The notes beneath the pieces are model-generated. The model was not told where the DNA came from. It did no database searches and was given only the letters and a program-made list of their open reading frames with translations. A stretch of 64,000 nucleotides of DNA from Pseudobutyrivibrio ruminis HUN009 (GTDB lineage: Bacteria; Bacillota; Clostridia; Lachnospirales; Lachnospiraceae), in assembly GCF_000703005.1 (NCBI RefSeq), contig NZ_JNLH01000001.1, positions 1,543,001-1,607,000 on the forward strand. The letters run 5' to 3'. Position numbers and translations under genes: made by a program. Positions 45,910 through 54,034 of the stretch are shown here, in pieces. Every line of letters begins with the position of its first letter. The stretch's first letter is position 1.

Positions 45910-46911
45910 ATGATTCCACAGATTGTAGTTGTAGACGATGATCCTATAATTTTAAAAAAAGCATGGAACACTCTTACAAGCTCTGGGCTCAAAGTAGTAG
46001 TTTTGAAATCCGGAAAGGCCCTTTTGGATTACACCAGGGATAATCAGGCGCCGGACCTTATCCTTATGGATATCAGTATGCCTGAAATGGATGGCTTTGA
46101 AGTTATTAAGGAGCTTAAAAAGTGTGAAGCTGGGTGGAGGGATACCCCTGTGATTTTCCTTACAGGCAACGAAGATGAGGACACAGAGACAAAGGGGCTG
46201 TCTCTTGGTGCAATGGATTTTATCAGAAAGCCTTTTGTGGCAAGCGTGCTGGTGCTTAGGGTGAAGCATGCTGTGGAGCTTATCCGACTCCAACGAAATC
46301 TTGAGGGCATGGTGGAAGAGAAAACAAGAGAGAATGAGAATCTTTTCCTTCACGTAGTAGAGAGCCTTGCAGACGCTATAGATGCTAAAGACAATTACAC
46401 GAAAGGCCATTCAGGACGAGTAGCAGTTTTTTCAAAAGAGATAGCTCGAAGATATGGTTATGATGAGAAGCACCAGGAGCAAATTTTTATGATGGGGCTT
46501 CTTCATGATGTTGGAAAAATCGGAGTTCCTGATGAAGTTATTAACAAGCCAGGAAGACTTACAGACGAAGAGTTTGCCAAGATTAAAAAGCACCCAGGCA
46601 TTGGTGGGAAGATTTTGGGGAATATAAAGGAAATGCCTGAGCTTGCAGCAGGCGCTAAATGGCATCATGAAAGATACGATGGAAAGGGCTATCCAGAGGG
46701 GCTCTCAGGTGAGGACATTCCTGAGGAAGCCAGAATCATCGCAGTGGCCGACGCCTATGACGCCATGACCAGTACCAGAAGCTATAGAGGAGCACTACCA
46801 GTTGAAGTGGTCCGCGGAGAGATAGAAAAGGGCAAAGGCTCCCAGTTTGACCCTAAGTTTGCAGATATTATGATTGAAATGATTGATGAAGGGGCGTTCC
46901 CAGATGTATAA
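45910..46911 (+). CDS. response regulator with HD-GYP phosphodiesterase domain
   Basis: 333 residues from the ATG at 45910 (GGGGAGG 6 bp upstream; the TTG at 45895 is less likely). The receiver (1-125) has VVDDDP, LMDISMPEMDG with phospho-Asp54, and RKPF. The HD-GYP domain has HSGRVAVFSKEIARRYGYD near 165, LLHDVGKIGVPDEV with His199-Asp200, HHERYDGKGYPEGLSGEDIP with GYP at 260-262, and VADAYDAMTS. These are the metal ligands of active c-di-GMP phosphodiesterases. It is the likely output of the adjacent kinase and Hpt protein: phosphorylation would control c-di-GMP breakdown. Confidence 0.93.
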   Translation: MIPQIVVVDDDPIILKKAWNTLTSSGLKVVVLKSGKALLDYTRDNQAPDLILMDISMPEMDGFEVIKELKKCEAGWRDTPVIFLTGNEDEDTETKGLSLGAMDFIRKPFVASVLVLRVKHAVELIRLQRNLEGMVEEKTRENENLFLHVVESLADAIDAKDNYTKGHSGRVAVFSKEIARRYGYDEKHQEQIFMMGLLHDVGKIGVPDEVINKPGRLTDEEFAKIKKHPGIGGKILGNIKEMPELAAGAKWHHERYDGKGYPEGLSGEDIPEEARIIAVADAYDAMTSTRSYRGALPVEVVRGEIEKGKGSQFDPKFADIMIEMIDEGAFPDV

Positions 46912-46962
46912 GCGAATTAGGCTTGTATAGGGCAGTTGATGCGGGAATATTGGAGCTAGTTG

Positions 46963-46991
46963 TTGACAAATCTGAATTCTGACGTTATATT
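46963..46991 (+). promoter_or_regulatory. promoter of array B / P2
   Basis: TTGACA (46963-46968), 17 bp, TATATT (46986-46991). The spacer ends with GACGT and the -10 is followed by AT, as at 37486-37514. The expected start is near 46998, about 350 bases before P2. Confidence 0.7.
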
Positions 46992-47081
46992 ATACAAATA
47001 TCTTTTTAATTCGCTTTTTCATATAACATTTTGAAACTTCTTTTTTGTTTTTCGGAGATAAAATCCCAATTTTACGAAAAT

Positions 47082-47308
47082 ACTACGGTTCAAATTAGTA
47101 TTTCTATTTTTCGACCGTAGTAATAAAGAACAGCAGTAGCGATTATGAGTTTTACCTACGGCTATTACTGCGTTTATGTAGATACAACCGTAGTGTCAGT
47201 TGGTGTCCTACGGTTAAGATTTGCAAGTTTAAATAATAGCCGTAGGTATTTTGATGATTTGAAGAAATCGCTACGGTTGAGATTACAAAAAACTAATCTC
47301 AACCGTAG
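47082..47308 (+). repeat. palindrome array B (CTACGG/CCGTAG core)
   Basis: b1 ACTACGGT/ACCGTAGT (47082-47121, 24-base loop). b2 ACCTACGGCTATTA (47154-47167) pairs perfectly over 14 bp with TAATAGCCGTAGGT (47234-47247). Nested inside b2 is b3, AACCGTAG (47186-47193) with CTACGGTT (47208-47215). b4 CTACGGTTGAGATT (47271-47284) pairs over 14 bp with AATCTCAACCGTAG (47295-47308), loop 10. All arms share CTACGG. The region 46912-47349 holds no credible gene. It sits between the promoter at 46963 and gene P2, as array A does for P1. Confidence 0.78.
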
Positions 47309-47349
47309 GGAAATCGAAAATCTAATATTTTTTATAGGAAATAGAGTAT

Positions 47350-48150
47350 ATGAAAGATTGTAAAGAATTATTAATAGAAAAACAGACGGCAATAAATGAG
47401 TTGTTGCAGAAATCTCAAAAGAATTTAGCTAAGTATAGGGGGCTTCCTAATAAGAGAATTAGGTCATCAACAAGCAATAACTGCGTTCAGTATTATTTTG
47501 TAGATCCTGAAACAGGTGAAAGTAAATATGCGAAGAACGATGAATATACACTGGTAAAGAAAATAATACAGCGTGACTACGAGGTGGCAGTTAATAGTAA
47601 GCTTAAGAAAATGGAAAAGGAAATAGAAAAGACTATTAAAAGATGTGACTTTGAAGATATTCATTCTATTTATAATAAGCTTCCATTGAGCAAGCGAAAT
47701 ATAGTTGTTCCAATTGTAGAAACAGATGAAATGTATATAGAACGCTGGAAGCTGGAACACGCCGGAAATCAAAACACATTTTTTGAGGATGGTAAAATCC
47801 AAACAAATAATGGGGAAAGAGTTAGATCAAAGTCAGAAAAGATAATAGCTGATTTGTTTGAAAAATATAACGTGCCTTACGTATACGAACCGTATTTAGA
47901 GCTTTCTATCGGACATATCGTATACCCGGATTTTGCAGTTCTTAATGTAAGAGAGAGAAAGACTATTTATTGGGAGCACTTAGGGTTAATTGATAACGTA
48001 GATTATGCCAAAAAGAATATGCTTAAGATTTATGATTACAGCAGAAGTGGCTATCATTTGGGGGATAATTTGATTTTATCTATGGAAACAAGTGAAATTC
48101 CGCTTAATAGTAAGGATGTTATACACAATATAGTGAATTATTGCATTTAA
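47350..48150 (+). CDS. P2: array-associated PD-(D/E)XK-like protein, paralogue of P1
   Basis: 266 residues, aligned with P1 end to end. Shared blocks: N-terminal coiled coil, QYYFVDPETGESKYA near 47, IQRDYEVAVNSKLK near 74, QTNNGERVRSKSEKIIAD near 151 (Glu163), VYPDFAVLN (Asp194), KTIYWEHLG (Glu209, His210), DYAKKN, and LILSMETSE near 239. The C-terminal third is much better conserved than the middle, as expected for a catalytic domain. The ribosome site is weak (AGGA 11 bp before ATG), unlike P1, so translation may depend on the folded leader. No described family assigned. Confidence 0.75.
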   Translation: MKDCKELLIEKQTAINELLQKSQKNLAKYRGLPNKRIRSSTSNNCVQYYFVDPETGESKYAKNDEYTLVKKIIQRDYEVAVNSKLKKMEKEIEKTIKRCDFEDIHSIYNKLPLSKRNIVVPIVETDEMYIERWKLEHAGNQNTFFEDGKIQTNNGERVRSKSEKIIADLFEKYNVPYVYEPYLELSIGHIVYPDFAVLNVRERKTIYWEHLGLIDNVDYAKKNMLKIYDYSRSGYHLGDNLILSMETSEIPLNSKDVIHNIVNYCI

Positions 48151-48156
48151 CAAGTG

Positions 48157-48185
48157 TTGACTTGATAAACAACAAATGCCATAAT
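48157..48185 (+). promoter_or_regulatory. promoter of the DUF523-isochorismatase pair
   Basis: TTGACT (48157-48162), 17 bp, CATAAT (48180-48185). The context AATGCCATAATGCGCCTAG resembles the promoter at 49501-49529. Confidence 0.55.
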
Positions 48186-48215
48186 GCGCCTAGAAATTAA
48201 GAGGAGAATACTTAC

Positions 48216-48632
48216 ATGGTCATAGGCGTTAGTGCATGTTTATTAGGCGAGAATTGTAAATACAATGGGGGCAATAATTATAGTGAAAAGACCCTGGAAT
48301 ATGTAAAGGGGCATGAGGTTATTTCTGTTTGCCCTGAAGTTTTAGGAGGGCTTCCTACACCAAGGAAATCAGCGGAAATAGTTGATGGTGTTGTAAAGCA
48401 CAAGGATGGTAGTTCTGTAGATGCAGAATTTCGAGCTGGTGCAATGAAGGCTTTGCAAATACTAATAGATAAACAAGCAGAGCTTGTGATACTACAATCA
48501 AGAAGTCCATCCTGTGGCGTTAATACTATTTATGATGGTACTTTTTCAGGAAATCTAATACCTGGAAATGGCGTGTTTGTTGAGCTTCTCAAGCAAAATG
48601 GAATAAAAGTAGTAGATGTGGCTGACTTATAG
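48216..48632 (+). CDS. DUF523 family protein
   Basis: 138 residues. The start MVIGVSACLLGENCKYNGGNN and the blocks ISVCPEVLGGLPTPRKSAEI near 40 and LVILQSRSPSCGVNTIYDGTFSG near 90 define DUF523 (YbbK-like). Cys residues at 8, 14, 43 and near 100 are conserved and may bind a metal or Fe-S cluster. The function of the family is unknown; links to sulfur and tRNA thiolation have been suggested from domain fusions. It is followed after 14 bp by an isochorismatase-like gene. Confidence 0.9.
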   Translation: MVIGVSACLLGENCKYNGGNNYSEKTLEYVKGHEVISVCPEVLGGLPTPRKSAEIVDGVVKHKDGSSVDAEFRAGAMKALQILIDKQAELVILQSRSPSCGVNTIYDGTFSGNLIPGNGVFVELLKQNGIKVVDVADL

Positions 48633-48646
48633 AAACGGGGGCAATA

Positions 48647-49174
48647 ATGGTTTTACTGGTTATTGATGTACAAAAGGGAATTACAGACGAAAGATTATAT
48701 AATTATCAGGAGTTTATAGAAAACACATCAAGATTGATACAGACGGCACGAGCGAATGATGTGGAGGTCATTTATGTACAGCATGACGACGGCCCAGGTT
48801 CAGGTTTCTCTGTAGGAGATAAGGATTATGAAATTGCAGATCAGGTTGCGCCAATAGGCAGTGAGAAGATTTTTACCAAGACAGTGAATAGCTGCTTTGG
48901 TAATCCAGACTTTGCATCTTATCTAGAGCGGAAAGGCACAAGGGAACTTATGATAGTGGGCCTCCAGACAAACTTTTGCATAGATGCCACAGTAAAGTCA
49001 GCCTTTGATAGAGGCTACCAGGTTATTGTTCCAGCCGGATGCAATTCTACATTTGATAATAACTACATGGATGCTGAGACAACTTATAGATATTATAACG
49101 AGATGATGTGGCCAAAACGTTTTGCAGACTGTGTAGCTGTTGAGGAAGCAGAGCAGATGTTGAGAGAGAAGTGA
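48647..49174 (+). CDS. isochorismatase-family cysteine hydrolase
   Basis: 175 residues. Catalytic Asp in LLVIDVQKGI at 6, Lys in KIFTKTVNSCFGN near 75, and Cys in IVGLQTNFCIDATVKSA near 111 form the Asp-Lys-Cys triad of isochorismatase-like hydrolases such as nicotinamidase or N-carbamoylsarcosine amidase. The substrate cannot be told from sequence. It shares a transcript with the DUF523 gene. Array C begins 55 bp after its stop codon. Confidence 0.88.
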   Translation: MVLLVIDVQKGITDERLYNYQEFIENTSRLIQTARANDVEVIYVQHDDGPGSGFSVGDKDYEIADQVAPIGSEKIFTKTVNSCFGNPDFASYLERKGTRELMIVGLQTNFCIDATVKSAFDRGYQVIVPAGCNSTFDNNYMDAETTYRYYNEMMWPKRFADCVAVEEAEQMLREK

Positions 49175-49228
49175 TTATAATAATGACATAGCTGGATTTG
49201 GACTTAAAAATTCAATTATTCTCAAAAT

Positions 49229-49461
49229 ACTACGGTTGAAAATGTAATTTCGAATTCTCGTCCGTAGATAAATTACAAAAGATTATTGAAAACAAGTTTA
49301 ATCTACGGCTGATTTAGGAGATTTGTAAACCCAACCGTAGTGACACAAATTGACCTACGGCTAGTTTTTAGACTTTAAAAAATTAGCCGTAGGTTTTTTG
49401 GTGTTTAAAAGAAAATCCTACGGTTGAAACAACAAAAAAGAAATTTCAACCGTAGGATTTT
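49229..49461 (+). repeat. palindrome array C, orphan copy of array B
   Basis: Elements follow the order of array B: c1 CTACGG/CCGTAG (49230-49267), c2 CTACGGCTGA (49303) facing AACCGTAG (49333-49340), c4 ACCTACGGCTA/TAGCCGTAGGT (49353-49363, 49384-49394, 11 bp), and c5 AAAATCCTACGGTTGAAA/TTTCAACCGTAGGATTTT (49412-49429, 49444-49461, perfect 18 bp). The stretch AATACTACGGTT before c1 is identical to that before b1. The gap 49175-49555 has no gene, no copy of the TTGACA promoter seen at A and B, and no P-type gene after it. Confidence 0.78.
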
Positions 49462-49500
49462 GAAAATAGAATCAAAATAACAGGATTTGAAGACTAATTC

Positions 49501-49529
49501 TTGATAGAACAGACACAAAATGACATAAT
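49501..49529 (+). promoter_or_regulatory. promoter of the GNAT-mutarotase pair
   Basis: TTGATA (49501-49506), 17 bp, CATAAT (49524-49529), followed by GTGTCTAG, as at the promoter after P2 (48157-48185). GGGAGG precedes the ATG at 49556. Confidence 0.55.
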
Positions 49530-49555
49530 GTGTCTAGCAAGAAAGGGAGGCCAAC

Positions 49556-50038
49556 ATGCGAGTAATAGAAAAAGCTACAGTAAAAGACAAAGAGGAGATT
49601 CTTAAACTTTATAAATCCCAGCTTGGTAGGGAATATTGCCCTTGGAATGAATACTATCCTGCAATGGAAGAGATAGATTTTGATTTATCCAGGGATGCTT
49701 TGCTTGTAATGAGAGAAGAGGGCAAGATAATTGCTACTATTTCAATAGATGACGATGATTCTGTTAACAATTTAGATTGCTGGACAGATGAATTGCAGCC
49801 AGGTGGAGAGCTTTCGCGGCTTGCGGTTAGCCCAGATTGCCAAGGTAGAGGCTTGGCTAAAGAAATGATTGAAAAAGGCTTGGAAGAGTTGAAAAATAGA
49901 AGCTATAAGAGTCTTCATTTTCTGGTGAATAGAAATAATCTTAAGGCACTTAAATGTTATTCTGCATTCCCATTTAATAAGGTGGGTGAATGTGAGTTGT
50001 ATGAGCAGCCAATGCTTTGTTACGAGATGGAATTATAA
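49556..50038 (+). CDS. GNAT-family N-acetyltransferase
   Basis: 160 residues. The acetyl-CoA pyrophosphate loop is visible as LSRLAVSPDCQGRGLAKEMIEKGL near 84-107, preceded by beta strands LLVMREEGKIIATISID, and followed by SLHFLVNRNNLKALKCYSAFPF near 122-144. It transfers acetyl groups to an unknown amine substrate. It is 19 bp before the mutarotase-like gene. Confidence 0.9.
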   Translation: MRVIEKATVKDKEEILKLYKSQLGREYCPWNEYYPAMEEIDFDLSRDALLVMREEGKIIATISIDDDDSVNNLDCWTDELQPGGELSRLAVSPDCQGRGLAKEMIEKGLEELKNRSYKSLHFLVNRNNLKALKCYSAFPFNKVGECELYEQPMLCYEMEL

Positions 50039-50057
50039 TTTGGAAGGATAATATACT

Positions 50058-50933
50058 ATGAACTACACATTAGAAAATGACAAAATAAAGCTTACAGTTG
50101 CTGAGCATGGAGCAGAGATTAAATCACTTATTAGAAAAGCTGATGGGAAGGAGCTTATGTGGCAGGCAGATGCTGCATATTGGGGACGTACAGCGCCAGT
50201 GCTTTTCCCGCTTGTAGGAAATTACTATCAGAAAAAGTCAGTATACAATGGCCAGACATATGAAATGGGGCAGCACGGCTTTGCCAGAGATATGGATTTT
50301 ATGCTTGGCAGACAGACTGAAAATGAGCTGGTTTTCTTACTTAAAGATAACGAAGAATCAAGAAAGAAATATCCATTTTCATTCCTACTTGTAATCACTT
50401 ACAGATTGGAAAATGATACTGTAAATGTTGAATGGAAGGTTGAAAATCCAAACGAAGAAACTATGTACTTCTCGATTGGCGGACATCCAGCATTTAATTG
50501 TGATTTAGACACTTATACACTCCGATTCGAAAAAGACAATCAGCCTAATGCAAAGATTACCGCAAATATCATTGCAGATGATGGAAGTGGCTGTTTAGGA
50601 GATGAGCAGAAGCAGTTTGAGCTTGAAAATGGAGTCCTTGGAATGTCAGATGAGCTTTTCAGCCGAGACGCTCTTATCATTGAGGATAGACAATCAGACA
50701 AGGTGACACTCATTGATGACAACGGTCAGGCTGTAATAGCAGTTAAGTTTGATGCACCACTATTTGGTGTATGGTCCCCAGTAGGAAAGCATGCACCATT
50801 TGTATGTATCGAGCCATGGTATGGCAGATGCGATAGAGTAGGCTTCAATCAAAAATTAGAGGAACGTGAATACGGAAATGCGTTAAGTATCACAGACATA
50901 TTCCAGGTAAGCTTTGATATTCAAGTATTTTAA
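50058..50933 (+). CDS. aldose 1-epimerase (LacX-like mutarotase family)
   Basis: 291 residues of the galactose-mutarotase fold. LTVAEHGAEIKSLIRKADGKELMW near 12, RTAPVLFPLVGNYY near 44, GQHGFARDMDF near 72 (catalytic His), YFSIGGHPAFNCD near 140 (second His), and FVCIEPWYGRCDR near 255 (catalytic Glu) fit the LacX/YphB-like branch that interconverts sugar anomers. It ends 4 bp inside the convergent MATE gene. Confidence 0.9.
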   Translation: MNYTLENDKIKLTVAEHGAEIKSLIRKADGKELMWQADAAYWGRTAPVLFPLVGNYYQKKSVYNGQTYEMGQHGFARDMDFMLGRQTENELVFLLKDNEESRKKYPFSFLLVITYRLENDTVNVEWKVENPNEETMYFSIGGHPAFNCDLDTYTLRFEKDNQPNAKITANIIADDGSGCLGDEQKQFELENGVLGMSDELFSRDALIIEDRQSDKVTLIDDNGQAVIAVKFDAPLFGVWSPVGKHAPFVCIEPWYGRCDRVGFNQKLEEREYGNALSITDIFQVSFDIQVF

Positions 50934-52291
50934 ATAGAGATATCTGTTTCAATGGAAATCTTGCTTCTAAAGTAGGTAAGGTATCTAATCCATGCAGTAA
51001 CGCCACTAATGAGCCAAACAACGCCTGAAGAAATCCAAATGCCTGCTTCGCCAAAACCCAGATAACTGCAGAACAATGCAGGGATGGTGAAACGGCCGAT
51101 GATCTCAACAATTCCATTGAACAATGAAAAGAAGGCATCACCTATTCCAGTTAGGACTCCACGAATGACATAAATCATTCCAAGTGCCAGATAAAATAGG
51201 CTGGTAATTCGAAGGCCCATGGCACCAAGCGAGATGATGGCTTCATCCTCTACAAAAAGCCCAGTGATGGTACGGCCAAAGAACTGCATTATAAAAATTA
51301 AAAACAGCGTTAGTATAATCATGATACGAATTCCGGAATAGTATCCTGATAGTACACGATCATTTTTCTTGGCACCGAAATTCTGCCCGCTAAAGGTAGA
51401 AATTGAGGTGCCAAGTGTTGTATATGGCTGATGTATTAATTGCTCAATTCTGTTTGTAGCAGTGAAAGCGGCAACCACTATAGTGCCGTAGGAATTTACT
51501 ATTCTTTGAACTGCCATTGATGAGATTGCTATCAATCCAAATTGGATAGACATAGGTACACCAAGGCGAATAACCTTATAACACATCTGTCGTGAAAGCT
51601 GAATGTCATCACATGTAAAACGGAAATACGGATTTGTTCTATAGGCATGGATGCTACATAGAATAACTGATGTTAATTGAGAAATAATAGTAGCAAGTGC
51701 TGCACCCTGAATACCTTTATGAAGAATACAAACCATAATGATATCTAGTGTGATATTCAAAACGATTGAGAAAATCAAGAAATATAAAGGTGTCTTGGAA
51801 TCCCCAAGAGCTCTAAGCATAGAGGATAGAAAATTGTATAAAGAAACAAAAAGCAAACCTACGCACATATATCGAGTGTAGGAAATGGCATCAAAAAGAA
51901 TATTTTCAGGTGTGCTTAGAATTCGTAAAAATTGAGGAACAAAAATAAAGCCCAAAATACCTATCACAAGAGGCACTATAAGCATGATTAATGCGGTATT
52001 TACAATGCATTTTTTGACATTGGAATCCTCGTGTGCACCGTAAAATTGGGAAACAACAATTCCGCCGCCTCCGCCTATTCCGTTACACAAGGCAAAAAAT
52101 AGAAATGTGATAGAACTGGTGGCACCGATAGCAGCGAAAGCGTTTGCACCTACAAATCGGCCAACGATGATAGAATCTGCAAGGTTGTATATTTGCTGAA
52201 AGATATTGCCAATAAGGGTTGGAAGGGCAAACAACAGAAGATGTTTAGTTGGGTTTCCTTGGGTCATATCTGTAATGTTTTTGCTGGACAT
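50930..52291 (-). CDS. MATE-family efflux transporter
   Basis: 453 residues with about 12 membrane helices in two MatE halves. DMTQGNPTKHLLLFALPTLIGNIFQQIYNLADSIIVGRFVGANAFAAIGA at the start and IAISSMAVQRIVNSYGTIVVAAFTATNRIEQL near 245 are the paired family blocks. It exports drugs or metabolites in exchange for Na+ or H+. The closest relatives are the NorM/DinF-type Firmicute MATE proteins; the substrate is unknown. AGGAG lies on the minus strand just before the start at 52291. Confidence 0.93.
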   Translation of the reverse strand: MSSKNITDMTQGNPTKHLLLFALPTLIGNIFQQIYNLADSIIVGRFVGANAFAAIGATSSITFLFFALCNGIGGGGGIVVSQFYGAHEDSNVKKCIVNTALIMLIVPLVIGILGFIFVPQFLRILSTPENILFDAISYTRYMCVGLLFVSLYNFLSSMLRALGDSKTPLYFLIFSIVLNITLDIIMVCILHKGIQGAALATIISQLTSVILCSIHAYRTNPYFRFTCDDIQLSRQMCYKVIRLGVPMSIQFGLIAISSMAVQRIVNSYGTIVVAAFTATNRIEQLIHQPYTTLGTSISTFSGQNFGAKKNDRVLSGYYSGIRIMIILTLFLIFIMQFFGRTITGLFVEDEAIISLGAMGLRITSLFYLALGMIYVIRGVLTGIGDAFFSLFNGIVEIIGRFTIPALFCSYLGFGEAGIWISSGVVWLISGVTAWIRYLTYFRSKISIETDISI

Positions 52292-52390
52292 ATATAGCTC
52301 TCCTTATGGCACTTTTTCCACATTATATCTACATTTTCAAGGGATGTCTTAGCAATAATTGCTAACAAAATAATAAGAATAAAAAAATAC

Positions 52391-52419
52391 TTTACTTTAG
52401 CTTGGTGAAGCGTTAGAAT
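52391..52419 (+). promoter_or_regulatory. promoter of the AGCS transporter
   Basis: TTTACT (52391-52396), 17 bp, TAGAAT (52414-52419). The leader of about 70 bases contains a hairpin closed by TTGCGT and ACGCAA (52434-52469); no known riboswitch class is recognised. Confidence 0.5.
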
Positions 52420-52496
52420 ATATCTAAAATTGTCTTGCGTAGGAAGACAAATGTCCGCACGAGACGCAACTGGCCAAATAAGATGTAAAGGGAGAT

Positions 52497-54005
52497 ATGC
52501 CTGTGGAAAGAGTTTTATCAATCGTAGAAAAGGTTAATAGTGCAGTAAATGGATTCGTATGGGGCTTGCCAATGCTCATTCTTTTAGTGGGTACTGGTAT
52601 TCTGATGACTTGTCTGACCAAGTTTTTCCAGATTACTCACATCAAGCATTGGATTAAAAATACTATCGGTGGTATTTTCAAGGACTCACATGTTACAGCA
52701 CACACAGAAAAAGAGGATACTCAGATTTCTCAGTTCCAAAGTCTTTGTACAGCACTTGCAGCTACAATCGGAACAGGTAATATTGCCGGTGTTGCAGCAG
52801 CTATTGCATCCGGTGGCCCTGGTGCCATCTTCTGGATGTGGATTGTTGCATTCTTTGGAATGATGACAAACTTCTCAGAAAATGTGTTGGGCATTTATTA
52901 TCGAAGAAGAAACGAGAGAAATGAGTGGTGCGGTGGTGCCATGTATTATCTGAGAGATGGTCTTGGTTCTAAAAAGGGCATGAGACATGTGGGCTCAGGG
53001 CTTGCTGTTTTGTTCAGCGTTTTCTGTATCGGAGCATCTTTTGGTATTGGAAACATGGGACAGGTAAATTCAATTGCAGTAAATATCAAATCTGCTTTTG
53101 GAATCCCAGCTATTGCAACTGGTATCTTTCTTATGATTCTTGGCGGTCTTGTTATTGTTGGCGGTCTTAAGAGAATCGCATCAGTTACAGAAAAACTAGT
53201 GCCTTTCATGGCTGTTATCTATTTAATTGGTGCGTTAATCGTTTGTATTGTCCATATTGATCAGGCAGGATCGGTATTCACTTCTATTATAAAGGGAGCA
53301 TTTGGTATGCGAGCTGTTGGCGGTGGTATTGTAGGTAGTGGCGTTGCCATGGCTGTTCAGTGGGGAATGAAGAGAGGTGTATTCTCAAACGAAGCAGGTC
53401 TTGGTTCATCTGTAATGGTTCATTCCAGCTCGAATGTCAGAGAACCAGTAGTTCAGGGAATGTGGGGAATCTTCGAAGTATTTGCAGATACAATTATCGT
53501 ATGTTCGATTACCGCATTTACGGTTCTTTCAAGTGGACTTGTAGATTTGGAAACAGGAGCAGTTATTTCAGACCAGGTATCAACAGCCCTTGTGGCAGAA
53601 GCCTTCTCAACAGTATTTGGCAAGTTTGGATATGCATTTATCGCAATTGCGATTTTGCTCTTTGCTTTCTCAACAACACTTGGCTGGAGCCAGTATGGTA
53701 GCAAAGGATTTGAATACTTATTTGGTAGAAAGAATGTAAAGATTTATCAGGTGATTTTCGTAGCCTTTATCGTAGTAGGAGCTACTATGGATTTGAGCCT
53801 TGCCTGGGATATTTCAGATACTCTCAATGGTATGATGGCTATTCCAAACCTTATCGGTGTGCTTGCACTTAGCGGAACAGTTATGAAGATTACTCAAAAC
53901 TATGTTCAAAGAAAGATTTTTCATAAGGATGTAAAGCCTATGCTTTCAGCATTGGATCATATTCAGACAGTCCATGAAGAAGAGATAAAAAAAATGGCGG
54001 TTTAA
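52497..54005 (+). CDS. alanine/glycine:cation symporter (AGCS) family protein
   Basis: 502 residues with about 10-11 membrane helices. Family signatures: GTGILMTCLTKFFQITH near 24, LAATIGTGNIAGVAAAIASGGPGAIFWMW near 88, GVFSNEAGLGSSVMVHSSS near 296, and TTLGWSQYGSKGFEYLFG near 400. Members take up alanine or glycine with Na+. It has its own promoter. The stop codon lies inside the loop of the terminator. Confidence 0.94.
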   Translation: MPVERVLSIVEKVNSAVNGFVWGLPMLILLVGTGILMTCLTKFFQITHIKHWIKNTIGGIFKDSHVTAHTEKEDTQISQFQSLCTALAATIGTGNIAGVAAAIASGGPGAIFWMWIVAFFGMMTNFSENVLGIYYRRRNERNEWCGGAMYYLRDGLGSKKGMRHVGSGLAVLFSVFCIGASFGIGNMGQVNSIAVNIKSAFGIPAIATGIFLMILGGLVIVGGLKRIASVTEKLVPFMAVIYLIGALIVCIVHIDQAGSVFTSIIKGAFGMRAVGGGIVGSGVAMAVQWGMKRGVFSNEAGLGSSVMVHSSSNVREPVVQGMWGIFEVFADTIIVCSITAFTVLSSGLVDLETGAVISDQVSTALVAEAFSTVFGKFGYAFIAIAILLFAFSTTLGWSQYGSKGFEYLFGRKNVKIYQVIFVAFIVVGATMDLSLAWDISDTLNGMMAIPNLIGVLALSGTVMKITQNYVQRKIFHKDVKPMLSALDHIQTVHEEEIKKMAV

Positions 54006-54020
54006 TCCGCCATTTTTTTA
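53987..54020 (+). terminator. terminator overlapping the AGCS stop codon
   Basis: AAAAAAATGGCGG and CCGCCATTTTTTT flank TTTAAT. The final codons and the TAA are part of the stem-loop, and the same element can end the convergent DUF4867 gene. Confidence 0.9.
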
Positions 54021-54034
54021 TGCCTATTTAGATG

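Noticed and set aside
47082..47308. CRISPR-like array
   Set aside because: Repeats are inverted pairs with uneven spacing and variable arm extensions, not direct repeats of fixed length with spacers, and no cas gene is near.
47145..47392. Two 72-codon frames on opposite strands across array B
   Set aside because: They overlap each other and the palindromes, have Leu/Arg/Asn-biased composition caused by the repeats, and lack ribosome sites.
52434..52469. Glycine or other riboswitch before the AGCS gene
   Set aside because: Only a simple hairpin closed by TTGCGT/ACGCAA is present; the conserved cores of known amino-acid riboswitches are not seen and the leader is only about 70 bases.
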